Assembly: GCA_930990065.1 (NCBI GenBank)
Contig: CAKNOA010000004.1
Span: forward strand, 18,789-82,788
DNA from: an uncultured Clostridia bacterium
GTDB taxonomy: Bacteria; Bacillota; Clostridia; Oscillospirales; Acutalibacteraceae
Reading direction: 5' to 3'
Length of the DNA stretch: 64,000 nt
A program made the position numbers and the translations under genes. Of this stretch, positions 33,037-41,438 are shown in pieces; within the stretch, counting starts at the first letter, position 1; the number at the start of each line of letters is the position of its first letter. The notes beneath the pieces are model-generated. The model saw only the letters and a list, made by a program, of their open reading frames with translations, did no database searches and had not been told where the DNA came from.

Positions 33037-33415
33037 ACCCTTAAGCGAACAGCTGGGCGCGATTCTCCGCGACCCGCAAAGCATGGAGCGTATTCGTAAC
33101 CTGGCTGCGTCGCTAGGAGTAGGGGATGCTATCGAGTCCGGGGCGGCGCCTGTGGACGCCGCCCCGCCGGCTCCGGCCAACCAACATGTACCGGCTGCCT
33201 TAGACAGCCATACGCTGCAAACCGTCACAAGGCTCATGCCGCTGCTCTCTTCGGTCCGGCAGGAAGACGACAATACCCGGCTTTTGCGGGCCTTGCGGCC
33301 CCTGTTAGCCCCCCAGCGGCAGAAAAAAGTGGATGAAGCCCTGCGGCTTATGCAGCTCATGCGGCTTTTGCCCCTACTTAGGCAAAAAGGGATGTTTTCC
33401 GGGTTACTGGGGTAA
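33029..33415 (+). CDS. Small unrecognised protein, second gene of the cassette
   Basis: This 128-residue protein follows AAAGGAG and overlaps the preceding gene. It begins with a helix (SEQLGAILRDPQSMERIRNL), passes through an Ala/Pro-rich linker (residues 38-60), then has three Leu/Arg-rich helices: LQTVTRLMPLLSSVR, TRLLRALRPLLAPQRQKKVD and LRLMQLMRLLPLLRQKGMF. The helices are amphipathic rather than membrane-spanning, with Arg every three to four residues. I recognise no characterised family. The spacing of Leu and Arg suggests a coiled or membrane-surface assembly. The third gene follows after 27 bases with its own strong ribosome site. Confidence 0.75.
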   Translation: MDEPLSEQLGAILRDPQSMERIRNLAASLGVGDAIESGAAPVDAAPPAPANQHVPAALDSHTLQTVTRLMPLLSSVRQEDDNTRLLRALRPLLAPQRQKKVDEALRLMQLMRLLPLLRQKGMFSGLLG

Positions 33416-33442
33416 CCGATCCCACCAGAAAGGAGGCGTTTT

Positions 33443-33727
33443 ATGCCCCAGGAAGATCTGCACCGCATGCAAGAGGAGGCCATGCGCCGTGTCCGCGATA
33501 TGCAAAACAGGGCCCGGCGCCACACGGAACCCGAACGGGAACCTTCCCCTCCCCCTAAGGGGGAACCGGCTCCCCAAGCGGAACCCTCGGCCCCTCCACC
33601 GGCTGGCGGGTTGGAAACCCTGCTCAAAGAAAAAGACCGGGCCCTAATTTTGACGCTGCTTCTTTTGCTGAGCGAAGATGAGCGCGACCCTAGCCTGATC
33701 TTTTCCCTTTTATTTTTGCTGCTGTAA
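33443..33727 (+). CDS. Small unrecognised protein with hydrophobic C-terminus, third gene of the cassette
   Basis: This 94-residue protein follows AAAGGAGG. Residues 1-25 are a charged, Met/Arg-rich helix (LHRMQEEAMRRVRDMQNRAR), 26-55 are Pro/Glu-rich and disordered, and the end is very hydrophobic. There, two leucine stretches (LILTLLLLL and LIFSLLFLLL) are separated by the acidic turn SEDERDP. Two short hydrophobic stretches around an acidic turn could form a membrane hairpin or insert at a surface. No known family is recognised. It completes a three-gene unit of small helical proteins and ends 5 bases before the convergent stop of the next gene. Confidence 0.72.
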   Translation: MPQEDLHRMQEEAMRRVRDMQNRARRHTEPEREPSPPPKGEPAPQAEPSAPPPAGGLETLLKEKDRALILTLLLLLSEDERDPSLIFSLLFLLL

Positions 33728-33732
33728 CCGGC

Positions 33733-34692
33733 TTATTCGCTGCGAACAGCGGCCAAATAGGTTTGCCCTTCCTCATCGGTTTTCAGTACATACAGCATGT
33801 ACTTGACCGGGGAAGGTTCGGTCACATCCGGGTTTTCTCCGGTACGCCATTCATCAAGCGCCGACACGTACCCCACCCGCAGAATGGTTTCGTCGCCTTC
33901 TTTCCTTTCACTGACGGTATACGGCGTATAGCTGGTGGTGTCGGTATAGGGTGTCACGTGAAACGCGTTGGTTTCTTCATTATAGCTGACATAGCTGTCG
34001 TCCCCCAGCACCGAGGGATCAATTTCGCAATCTTCCCCAAACAGGCTGCGGGCTGCCCGCAATACCCGCGCATAGGAAATAATCGTGCGACCTGTATCGT
34101 CATACGTAAACGTGTCGTCGCTTTGGATTTCTTTCCAAATGGCGGCCATCAGTACCTTTTCCTTATCCAGGTCTTCCCAGGATTCAAACGGTGCCGGGTC
34201 CTGCATCACGACGGGTTTAATCCTATCGTCATACGCCCGCAGGGCGCTGTCATCGGTCACTACGCCATAGATGTACTGTACCAGAGAAGTCGCCACATAC
34301 CCCACCCCAATGAGGGCAAACAGCAATACAATGATACCTGCGGCCATTGTCCCGCGGCGCCGGCGGTGCCGGCGGGCACGTGCCTGCTGTTCTTCGATTT
34401 CCTCTTCGGAGAGAATCTCTTCTTCGGTGTCCCCGTCTTTTTTCAGAGCGTCTTCCTCACGGGCCCCTTCTTCTTCCTCCTCCTGCGAAAGGAAATCATC
34501 CCATTCCGGATCTTCCCCCTTCGCTTCTTCCAATCCTTCCCGCGCGTGATCCAACGCATCGCGCAGCACCCGGGTGGTTTCATTCAGGGAAGAAAAGTGC
34601 TCGGCCTCTTTGGCGTGGAAACTGCGGTAATCATTTTCTATCGTGGTGTTTTCCTGCCCGCGCTCTTTTTTCTCTTCGTGGTCGGACGTCAT
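33733..34692 (-). CDS. Bitopic membrane protein of unknown function with acidic cytoplasmic domain
   Basis: This is a 319-residue protein. Residues 1-110 are strongly acidic and Glu-rich, predicted disordered or coiled (EEAKGEDPEWDDFLSQEEEE), ending in the basic stretch RRHRRRRG. One membrane helix (AAGIIVLLFALIGVGYVATS) follows at about 115-137. The extracellular part of about 180 residues contains a compact alpha/beta region (DKEKVLMAAIWKEIQSDDTF, ARVLRAARSLFGEDCEID) and a beta-rich end. No catalytic motif or known family is visible. It lies 15 bases upstream of proA on the same strand, downstream in transcription order, so it may be read through from proBA. Confidence 0.8.
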   Translation of the reverse strand: MTSDHEEKKERGQENTTIENDYRSFHAKEAEHFSSLNETTRVLRDALDHAREGLEEAKGEDPEWDDFLSQEEEEEGAREEDALKKDGDTEEEILSEEEIEEQQARARRHRRRRGTMAAGIIVLLFALIGVGYVATSLVQYIYGVVTDDSALRAYDDRIKPVVMQDPAPFESWEDLDKEKVLMAAIWKEIQSDDTFTYDDTGRTIISYARVLRAARSLFGEDCEIDPSVLGDDSYVSYNEETNAFHVTPYTDTTSYTPYTVSERKEGDETILRVGYVSALDEWRTGENPDVTEPSPVKYMLYVLKTDEEGQTYLAAVRSE

Positions 34693-34707
34693 CGCGGTAC
34701 TCCTTTC

Positions 34708-35949
34708 TCAGCGGATCTGGCCGCTGCCGCGCACCAGGAATTTGGTCGTCGTGAGCTGCCGCAGCCCCATGGGGCCGCGGGCATGCAGTTTTTGGGTGGA
34801 AATGCCGATTTCGGCTCCCAATCCGAACTGCCCGCCATCGGTAAACCGGGTGGACGCGTTGACATATACGGCCGCCGCATCCACGGTATTCAAAAAGGTT
34901 TCGGCTGCCTCATAATTATCGGTCACAATGGCTTCGCTGTGGCCGCTGCCATAGGTGGCAATATGGGCCATGGCTTCTTCCAAGCTATCGACGACTTTCA
35001 CCGCCAGAATATAGTCCAGATACTCAGTCTTCCAGTCTTCTTCGGTAGCCGGTACCGCCTGGGGCAAAATCTGCCGGGTGCGTTCGCAGCCCCGCAGCTC
35101 TACATAGTGCGGCGCCAGTTTTTCGGCAATCAGCGGCAAAGCTTTTTCGGCGACGGCCTGATGCACCAAAATCGTTTCAATGGCATTGCACACCGAAGGC
35201 CGGGACGTCTTGGCGTTTTCGATGATCGAAGCGGCCATCTCCAAATTGGCGCTCTTATCCACATATACATGGCAGTTGCCAACCCCGGTTTCAATCACCG
35301 GCACCCGGGCGTTTTTCACCACCGATTGAATCAGCCCGGCTCCCCCCCGGGGAATCAGGACATCCAAACAGCCCGTCAGTTCCATCATTTCCACCGCCGA
35401 CTGGCGGCTCACATCCTGTACCAGCTGCACACAATCTTCGGGCAGCCCGGCTTCTTGCAGCGCCCCACGCATGACATTGGCAATGGCCTGGTTACTGTGG
35501 AATGCTTCTTTCCCGCCGCGCAGAATGACGGCGTTGCCGGCTTTCAGGCAAAGGGCCGCTGCATCCCCCGTCACATTGGGACGGGCTTCATAGATCATCC
35601 CGATGACCCCCAGGGGCACGGTCACTTTTTCAATCATCAGCCCATTGGGGCGCCGGCCGCCTTCCAGCACCAATCCCACCGGGTCGGGCTGGGCCGCCAC
35701 TTCCTCGACCCCCTGCGCCATGCTTTCCAGCCGCTGGGGTGTCAACGTCAGCCGGTCCAACAAGGACTGGCTCATGCCGTTTTGTTTTGCGGCCGCCAGA
35801 TCTTGTTCATTGGCTTTACGGATGGCATCGCTTTCCTTGCGGAAAGCCTCCGCGATCCGGTACAAGGCGCGGTCCTTCTTTTCACCGGCCGAAGCCAGCA
35901 CCCGCGCCGCTGCACGGGCTTTCTGTCCCATTTGTTCCAAGGCTGTCAT
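34708..35949 (-). CDS. proA: Glutamate-5-semialdehyde dehydrogenase
   Basis: This 413-residue enzyme reduces gamma-glutamyl phosphate with NADPH, the second step of proline synthesis. It has the aldehyde dehydrogenase fold with the nucleotide-binding GMIYEARPNVTGDAAALCLK and NAVILRGGKEAFHSN near residues 120-150. The catalytic Cys is in PSVCNAIETILVH near residue 250, and EAIVTDNYEAAETFLNTV with VYVNASTRFTDGGQFGLGAEIG lies near the end. It follows proB by 27 bases and shares its transcript. Confidence 0.96.
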   Translation of the reverse strand: MTALEQMGQKARAAARVLASAGEKKDRALYRIAEAFRKESDAIRKANEQDLAAAKQNGMSQSLLDRLTLTPQRLESMAQGVEEVAAQPDPVGLVLEGGRRPNGLMIEKVTVPLGVIGMIYEARPNVTGDAAALCLKAGNAVILRGGKEAFHSNQAIANVMRGALQEAGLPEDCVQLVQDVSRQSAVEMMELTGCLDVLIPRGGAGLIQSVVKNARVPVIETGVGNCHVYVDKSANLEMAASIIENAKTSRPSVCNAIETILVHQAVAEKALPLIAEKLAPHYVELRGCERTRQILPQAVPATEEDWKTEYLDYILAVKVVDSLEEAMAHIATYGSGHSEAIVTDNYEAAETFLNTVDAAAVYVNASTRFTDGGQFGLGAEIGISTQKLHARGPMGLRQLTTTKFLVRGSGQIR

Positions 35950-35976
35950 GGATCATTCCCCCCACTATTTATGGTA

Positions 35977-36774
35977 TCACTTTTCGGCGCCGAAAGTTGT
36001 TCCAACCTGGCGCCCGGCCAGCAGTTCATACAAGATCTGCGGGTCGCTGCCGCTGACGATACAGCAGGGCACGCCGTGGGCATTCACCCGTTGGGCGGCC
36101 CGAATTTTGGTAATCATCCCACCGGTACCCCGGGCGCTGCCGGCCCCACCGGCCAGGGCTTCAATTTCCGGGGTAATCGTTTTTACATAGGGAATCCGCT
36201 GGGCCTGCGGGTCTTTGCGCGGATCGCGGTCATACAGCCCGTCAATATCCGTCAGGATCACCAACAGATCCGCCCCGGTCAGTTCCGCTACAATGGCCGA
36301 CAGTGTATCGTTATCGCCAAAACTGGGGCCCTCCAGTTCATCAACGGCCACGGTATCGTTTTCGTTGACCACCGGAATTACGCCCATATCCATCAGGGCC
36401 GAAAACGTATTCTCTACGTTCTGGCGGCTGTGTGGGCGCTCCAGCACGTCGGCCGTGAGCAGCACCTGGGCCACCGTGCGGTTATACTCCCCAAAAAACT
36501 TATCGTAAATAAACATCAGCTCGCACTGGCCCACTGCCGCCAAAGCCTGGCGCTGGGCCACATCATCGGGACGCTGTTTTAACCCGGCTTTGCCCATGCC
36601 TACGCCCATAGCGCCGGAAGAAACCAGCACCACCTGATGGCCGGCATTCTGCAAATCGGCCAGCACTTTGCACAGGGCCTCCACCCGCCGCAAATTCAGC
36701 CGCCCGCTTTCATATGTGAGGGTGGATGTACCTACTTTTACTACCATTTTTTCCGCCTGTGTAATGGCTGACAT
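35977..36774 (-). CDS. proB: Glutamate 5-kinase
   Basis: This 265-residue amino acid kinase phosphorylates glutamate as the first, feedback-controlled step of proline synthesis. Motifs are VVKVGTSTLT at the N-terminus, LVSSGAMGVGMGK, VIPVVNENDTVAVDE, FGDNDTLSAIVA, LTDIDGLYDRDPR and GTGGMITKIRAA. It is shorter than the enterobacterial enzyme because it lacks the C-terminal PUA domain, a common variant in Clostridia. I chose ATG 36774, which follows AAGGGGA, instead of an in-frame start at 36951. Confidence 0.95.
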   Translation of the reverse strand: MSAITQAEKMVVKVGTSTLTYESGRLNLRRVEALCKVLADLQNAGHQVVLVSSGAMGVGMGKAGLKQRPDDVAQRQALAAVGQCELMFIYDKFFGEYNRTVAQVLLTADVLERPHSRQNVENTFSALMDMGVIPVVNENDTVAVDELEGPSFGDNDTLSAIVAELTGADLLVILTDIDGLYDRDPRKDPQAQRIPYVKTITPEIEALAGGAGSARGTGGMITKIRAAQRVNAHGVPCCIVSGSDPQILYELLAGRQVGTTFGAEK

Positions 36775-36878
36775 AAAGAATCCCCTTCTTTTCTTTCCCA
36801 ACTGGCCGCCTAACGGGGCGCACCTTTGCCTTTCAGTATACCATAAACGGAAAAAAATGCATAGAAAACTCATAAAAA

Positions 36879-36906
36879 AAGCGGACCCTTTTTCAGGGTC
36901 CGCTTG
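36879..36906 (-). terminator. Terminator after the small membrane protein gene
   Basis: AGCGGACCCT pairs with AGGGTCCGCT around a TTTTC loop; on the minus strand seven T follow. It lies 14 bases after the stop codon at 36920. Confidence 0.9.
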
Positions 36907-36919
36907 CCGTTTTTTCTCT

Positions 36920-37297
36920 TTACTGGCGGGTAACCACGATCGTCTGCACAACAGACGTTACCAGGGCCGCCGCATCCAGCCAGAATAGGACCGGTGCATA
37001 GGCAAAACCGGCCATCATATATACACCGGTCATCCCTAACCAGATACCAACCCCTATCGTACAGATGGCGGCGCCGATTACCATACCCAGTCCCTGCGAC
37101 GGGAACTTTGGCCGGTTTCCGGCCCACATCAGCGCCACGCAAATAGCCAGGAGCAAAGGCAAAATCAGAAACCCGATCAGGAACCGTGACGTGTCGCTGT
37201 AGGTCTGCATGGCATTTTCCTGGGCCCATTGCCAGGCGTAACTGCCGCCAACGCCTACAATTTGCAAAAGTACCAATCCTGTCAAAAACCGTTTCAT
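36920..37297 (-). CDS. Small integral membrane protein of unknown function
   Basis: This 125-residue protein has about four hydrophobic helices (FLTGLVLLQIVGVGGSYAW; LIGFLILPLLLAICVALMWA; LGMVIGAAICTIGVGIWLG; a last one ending VTSVVQTIVV) and a very short cytoplasmic tail. I recognise no family and see no charged residues within the helices to suggest transport. A GAAAGG-like site precedes the start. It stands alone between pnp and proBA with its own terminator. Confidence 0.75.
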   Translation of the reverse strand: MKRFLTGLVLLQIVGVGGSYAWQWAQENAMQTYSDTSRFLIGFLILPLLLAICVALMWAGNRPKFPSQGLGMVIGAAICTIGVGIWLGMTGVYMMAGFAYAPVLFWLDAAALVTSVVQTIVVTRQ

Positions 37298-37404
37298 TTC
37301 TTTCGCCCCTTTCTCAACCGGACGGGCCCTTTTTTCTTTTTTAGCAATTGGAAGGTCAAAGGCACCCTATTTGTATGGATACGTGATTCGATTCATTCGC
37401 TATA

Positions 37405-37440
37405 AAATAGAATAGCATATTTTTACATGCTGTTCTATTT
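37405..37440. repeat. AT-rich inverted repeat in the pnp-downstream gap
   Basis: AAATAGAATAGCAT pairs with ATGCTGTTCTATTT (one G-T mismatch) around an 8-base loop. It lies between the pnp terminator and the small membrane protein gene. It could be an extra terminator or an operator for the membrane protein; neither is demonstrated. Confidence 0.55.
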
Positions 37441-37526
37441 CTGATTTATCCGAAGTTTCTTTTTGCTTTTTGTGAAATTCTTAAATTTCGTGACAAAGCG
37501 TGACAGAAAAACACGTTTTTTCATAA

Positions 37527-37565
37527 AAGAAGCGCCTTTCTGCAAAGAGAAAGGCGCTTCTTTCG
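37527..37565 (-). terminator. pnp: Terminator after pnp
   Basis: GAAGCGCCTTTC pairs with GAAAGGCGCTTC around an 8-base loop; TTTTATG follows on the minus strand, 25 bases after the pnp stop. Confidence 0.88.
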
Positions 37566-37585
37566 GTCTTTTTATAACCGGTTAA

Positions 37586-39796
37586 TTATTCATTATTATC
37601 GCGGCGGCGGTAGTTTCCACGGGAACGGTCGTCACGGCGCCCATGGGGCCGGTCATCCCGGCGGCGGGGTGTATCGCTGATGGTGTTTTCCGGCACCAGA
37701 CCATCCAGGTCGATCAGCGCATCGCGGCGGCTCAGATTCAGACGGCCTTTGTCGTCGATTTCCAGCACTTTGACTTTGACCGTATCGCCCACATTGACCA
37801 CATCGGACACTTTGTCCACGCGCTTGACATCCAGCCGGGAAATATGCACCAGGCCTTCTTTACCGGGAGCAATTTCTACAAACGCACCGAAGTCCATCAG
37901 GCGGGTCACACGACCGGTGTAGTACGTGCCGGGTTCCGGATCATTGACAATGGTGTCAATAATCGTCATGGCGCGTTCGCACTTTTCCTGGTCGACGCCG
38001 GACACAAACACATGCCCGTCTTCTTCCACATCCACCTTCACTTCGCATTCGGCGCAGATCTTCTGAATGACCTTGCCGCCGGACCCGATAACTTCACGGA
38101 TCTTTTCGACAGGGATCACCGTGGACATCATCTTGGGCGCATACTTGGACAGATGAGCACGGGGCTCCGGAATGGCCTTGAGCAGCACTTCGTCGATGAT
38201 ATAATCGCGGGCTACATGGGTCTTGTGCAGAGCTTCTTTAATGATTTCGGGCGTCAGGCCGGAAATCTTCAGGTCCATCTGGATGGCGGTAATACCCTTG
38301 TGGGTACCGGCCACTTTAAAGTCCATATCGCCGAAGAAGTCTTCCACACCCTGGATGTCCACCATGGTCATCCAGCGGTCGCCTTCGGTGATCAGGCCGC
38401 AGGAAATACCCGCGACAGGAGCTTTAATCGGCACACCGGCGTCCATCAAAGACAGGGTGCTGCCGCATACGGAACCCTGGGACGTGGAACCGTTGGAAGA
38501 CAGTACTTCCGATACCAGGCGCAGCGCATAGGGGAATTCTTCCACGCTGGGGATAACGGGCAGCAGGGCACGTTCCGCCAGGGCGCCATGGCCGATTTCA
38601 CGACGGCCGGGGCCGCGGCTGGGCTTGGTTTCGCCCACGGAGTAAGAGGGGAAGTTGTAGTGATGGATATACCGTTTTTCGGTTTCGCCGTCAATCCCGT
38701 CCAGGATCTGGGAATCGCTCACCGGGCCTAGGGTGGTTACCGTGAGCACCTGGGTCTGGCCACGGGTGAACAGGCCGGAACCATGTACCCGAGGCAGCAG
38801 GCCAACTTCGGCCGCCAGCGGACGGATTTCGTCCATCTTCCGGCCGTCTACACGCTTCTGTTCGTCCAGCAGCCAACGGCGCACGACAAATTTCTGGGTT
38901 TTGTACATGCATTCGTCGATCTTGGCTTCTTCGCCGGGATACAGCGGGTCAAAATGTTCGTGCACTTTTTCATAAATGGGCTTGAGCCGTTCGTCGCGCA
39001 CGGTCTTGTCGTCGGTATCCATGGCTACTTTCACATCTTCCACCGCAAAAGCTTTGACGGCTTCGAACATGTCGGCATCGGGTTCGTTGCTCGGGTACGA
39101 GAACTTTTCTTTGCCGATTTCCTTCTGGATATTTTTAATAAATTCAATGATATGCTGGTTGCAGGCATGGCCGGCCATAATGCCGTCAAACATGTCTTCA
39201 TCGCTGACTTCGTTGGCACCCGCTTCGATCATAGCCACACGGCTGTCGGTGGAGGCCACCGTTACGGCCATCTGGCTCTTTTTGCGCTGTTCTTCGGTGG
39301 GGTTCATGACGAATTCACCGTCAATCAGGCCCACGGAAACGCCGCTGATGGGACCATTCCACGGGATGTCCGAAATCGACAGGGCGACCGAGGTACCGAT
39401 CATACCGGTGATTTCCGGCGAGCAATCGGGGTCTACACTCATCACGGTGCACACAATGGATACGTCGTTGCGCATATCCTTGGGGAACAACGGACGAATC
39501 GGGCGGTCGATCATGCGGCACACCAGAATCGCCTTATCGGTGGGGCGGCCCTCCCGCTTGAGGAAGGAACCGGGGATACGGCCCACCGAATACAGTTTTT
39601 CTTCAAAATCCACGGAAAGGGGGAAGAAATCCACCCCGTCGCGAGGTTTGGCCGAAGCGGTAGCGGCTACATGTACCACCGTTTCGCCATAGCGGACCAG
39701 GCATTCGCCATTGGCCAGCTGGCCCATTTTACCCGTTTCGACAATCAGCGGGCGCCCGGCCAGTTCGGTTTCAAACACACGAAATTTTTCAAACAT
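37586..39796 (-). CDS. pnp: Polyribonucleotide nucleotidyltransferase (PNPase)
   Basis: This 736-residue enzyme degrades RNA 3'-to-5' by phosphorolysis. It has two RNase PH-like domains (residues 5-215 and about 310-545; FETELAGRPLIVETGKMGQL, RVHGSGLFTRGQTQ, SNGSTSQGSVCGSTLSLMD) flanking a helical domain. A KH domain (EKIREVIGSGGKVIQKI) and an S1 domain (GTYYTGRVTRLMDFGAFVEI) follow. The C-terminal tail is Arg/Asp-rich (RRRDDRPHGRRDDRSRG). I chose ATG 39796 after ACGGAGGA. It lies downstream of rpsO, the usual arrangement, with a structured 220-base spacer that may be a processing or autoregulation site. Confidence 0.97.
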   Translation of the reverse strand: MFEKFRVFETELAGRPLIVETGKMGQLANGECLVRYGETVVHVAATASAKPRDGVDFFPLSVDFEEKLYSVGRIPGSFLKREGRPTDKAILVCRMIDRPIRPLFPKDMRNDVSIVCTVMSVDPDCSPEITGMIGTSVALSISDIPWNGPISGVSVGLIDGEFVMNPTEEQRKKSQMAVTVASTDSRVAMIEAGANEVSDEDMFDGIMAGHACNQHIIEFIKNIQKEIGKEKFSYPSNEPDADMFEAVKAFAVEDVKVAMDTDDKTVRDERLKPIYEKVHEHFDPLYPGEEAKIDECMYKTQKFVVRRWLLDEQKRVDGRKMDEIRPLAAEVGLLPRVHGSGLFTRGQTQVLTVTTLGPVSDSQILDGIDGETEKRYIHHYNFPSYSVGETKPSRGPGRREIGHGALAERALLPVIPSVEEFPYALRLVSEVLSSNGSTSQGSVCGSTLSLMDAGVPIKAPVAGISCGLITEGDRWMTMVDIQGVEDFFGDMDFKVAGTHKGITAIQMDLKISGLTPEIIKEALHKTHVARDYIIDEVLLKAIPEPRAHLSKYAPKMMSTVIPVEKIREVIGSGGKVIQKICAECEVKVDVEEDGHVFVSGVDQEKCERAMTIIDTIVNDPEPGTYYTGRVTRLMDFGAFVEIAPGKEGLVHISRLDVKRVDKVSDVVNVGDTVKVKVLEIDDKGRLNLSRRDALIDLDGLVPENTISDTPRRRDDRPHGRRDDRSRGNYRRRDNNE

Positions 39797-39955
39797 GTTT
39801 TTTCCTCCGTCTTGTATGGTCGTTGTGTCCTTCCACACCGCCCTTTGCCGGCAAAAGCGTCGTGTGTTTTAGCAATGAAACCAGCGGGCATCTCTCCCCA
39901 AAACCTGCCCGTTCGTTTTACTGCTAAAAACACCGCATCCTCTGCCCAACATCGT

Positions 39956-40012
39956 GCGAATGTGGGAAAGGCAGGCAACAAAAAACTGAAGCCTGCCCCT
40001 ACATTCGTGAAA
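39956..40012 (-). promoter_or_regulatory. Structured spacer between rpsO and pnp
   Basis: On the minus strand CGAATGTAGGGGCAGGC (40012-39996) can pair imperfectly with GCCTGCCTTTCCCACATTCG (about 39975-39956) across a loop containing TTTTTT. In enterobacteria a hairpin in this position is cut by RNase III and lets PNPase control its own mRNA. A similar role here is inference. Confidence 0.45.
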
Positions 40013-40016
40013 TTTC

Positions 40017-40280
40017 TTACTTACGAAGACCCAATCTGGCGATGACGGCACGATACCGTTCGATGTCCGTCTTCTGCAGATAAGCCAGCAGGTTCTTTCT
40101 CTTGCCAACCATCTTCAGCAGGCCGCGGCGGGAGTGGTGATCCTTCTGGTGCGTACGCAGGTGTTCGGTCAGATCGCTGATGCGCTTGGTCAGAACAGCT
40201 ACCTGCACTTCGGGAGAACCGGTGTCGCCTTCGTGTACGGCATACTCTTTGATAATGGCATTCTTTTCTTCTTTCAGCAT
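40017..40280 (-). CDS. rpsO: 30S ribosomal protein S15
   Basis: This 87-residue ribosomal protein binds the central domain of 16S rRNA. Landmarks are [58 protein letters not shown] and [12 protein letters not shown] prefer ATG 40280 (MLKEEKN), about 11 bases after AAGGTGG; ATG 40289 (MKPMLKE) is too close to that site. A promoter at 40422-40394 gives a leader of about 100 bases, long enough to hold an S15 autoregulatory structure, although I cannot assign one. Confidence 0.96.
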   Translation of the reverse strand: MLKEEKNAIIKEYAVHEGDTGSPEVQVAVLTKRISDLTEHLRTHQKDHHSRRGLLKMVGKRKNLLAYLQKTDIERYRAVIARLGLRK

Positions 40281-40393
40281 GGGTTTCATTCCACCTTTTC
40301 TAAAATTTGCCCACGCTCGCAGAATGGGGCTGGTGAAGGCCTTTCGTTTTCGAAAGAAACCCCCAATCCGGGAACGGGGTAAGAGCTTTTCGT

Positions 40394-40422
40394 ATTATAC
40401 CACAAGCCCCCCCGGTTGTAAA
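40394..40422 (-). promoter_or_regulatory. Promoter of rpsO-pnp
   Basis: On the minus strand TTTACA (40422-40417), 17 bases, TATAAT (40399-40394) with a TGG extension: a strong promoter separating rpsO-pnp from the infB operon upstream. Confidence 0.82.
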
Positions 40423-40435
40423 CAGGGAGGGTGCC

Positions 40436-40464
40436 AAAAAAGCCGCGAAAAACGCGGCTTTTTC
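40436..40464 (-). terminator. ribF: Terminator after ribF
   Basis: AAAAAGCCGCG pairs with CGCGGCTTTTT around a short A/T loop, with T-runs on both strands. It closes the rimP-to-ribF transcript 42 bases after ribF. Confidence 0.88.
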
Positions 40465-40505
40465 CGGTTTTTTTCGTAACCGGCACCAAAACAAAAAGAC
40501 GGCTA

Positions 40506-41408
40506 TCAGCGCTGCCCCGCTACCTGGCGGGCTGTTTCGGCATTTTTCAAAATTTCGTCCTGCATGGCGGCAAGCGAATCAAACCGCCGTTCCGGGCGCA
40601 GAAAATCGTACAGTTCCACCGGAACGCTTTGGCCGTAAAGATCCCCCTGATAATCGAGGATCCACGTTTCGCTGAGCACATGGTCGCTGCCCACCGTGGG
40701 TTTCACGCCAATATTCGTGACCCCGGCATACCGGCGCCCGTCTACCGTGACCATCGAAGCATACACCCCAAACGGCGGCCGGATAAAATCTTTCGGTAGG
40801 GCCTGGTTAATGGTAGGAATCCCCAACGTGCGCCCCAACTGCCGCCCGTGTTCCACGGGGAAACAGAACCCAAAGGGGCGTCCCAACAGTTTCCCGGCTT
40901 CCCGCATATTACCCTGTTGCACCAGGGCCCGGATACGCGTAGAGCTGACAGGCTGCGCCCCGTCTTCCACCGCTGCCATCACCTTTAGTTGCACCTGCGC
41001 ACCGGCACAGAGCGCCGTCAGCAACTTCGTATCCCCCCGGCCTTTGTCGCCAAAGCGGAAATTAAACCCGCAGCTGATGGTTTTGGCCTGTAAATCCTTT
41101 TGGAGCCGTTCAAAAAACCGTTCCGGCTGCATATGGCAAATATGGGAAAAGGGCAGCAAATACAGCACCTCGACCCCCATTTTTTCCAGTTCATGGGCTT
41201 TTTCTTCATTGGTCATCAAAAGCGGCACCGACTGCCCGCCCAGCACGGCGGACGGGTTTTCGTCAAACGTGACCACCGCCGGTACCTGTCCTGGGCAGTT
41301 CAGTACTTGTCCAATAACGGCCTGGTGACCCCGGTGCAGCCCATCAAAGCTGCCCAACGCCACGGCCAAAGGGGCCCCGGCGGGTTCCCAATCCCGATAA
41401 ATGCGCAT
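40506..41408 (-). CDS. ribF: Bifunctional riboflavin kinase / FAD synthetase
   Basis: This 300-residue enzyme makes FMN and FAD. The N-terminal nucleotidyltransferase domain (residues 1-180) shows VALGSFDGLHRGHQAVI and ISCGFNFRFGDKGRG, then VSSTRIRALVQQGN. The C-terminal kinase domain shows GRTLGIPTIN, PPFGVYASMV, GVTNIGVKPTVG and the catalytic Glu in SVPVELYDFLRPERRFDS. I chose ATG 41408 after GGAAGGAAG. It follows truB by 30 bases, the common Firmicutes order. Confidence 0.95.
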   Translation of the reverse strand: MRIYRDWEPAGAPLAVALGSFDGLHRGHQAVIGQVLNCPGQVPAVVTFDENPSAVLGGQSVPLLMTNEEKAHELEKMGVEVLYLLPFSHICHMQPERFFERLQKDLQAKTISCGFNFRFGDKGRGDTKLLTALCAGAQVQLKVMAAVEDGAQPVSSTRIRALVQQGNMREAGKLLGRPFGFCFPVEHGRQLGRTLGIPTINQALPKDFIRPPFGVYASMVTVDGRRYAGVTNIGVKPTVGSDHVLSETWILDYQGDLYGQSVPVELYDFLRPERRFDSLAAMQDEILKNAETARQVAGQR

Positions 41409-41438
41409 GAATCCGCTTCCTTCCTTTCTCACCCGGCT

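Noticed and set aside
33763..36582. A 939-codon open frame on the plus strand
   Set aside because: It lies antisense to proA, proB and the acidic membrane protein, has no ribosome site and reads as low-complexity His/Gly/Phe-rich sequence. It is an artefact of GC-biased codons.
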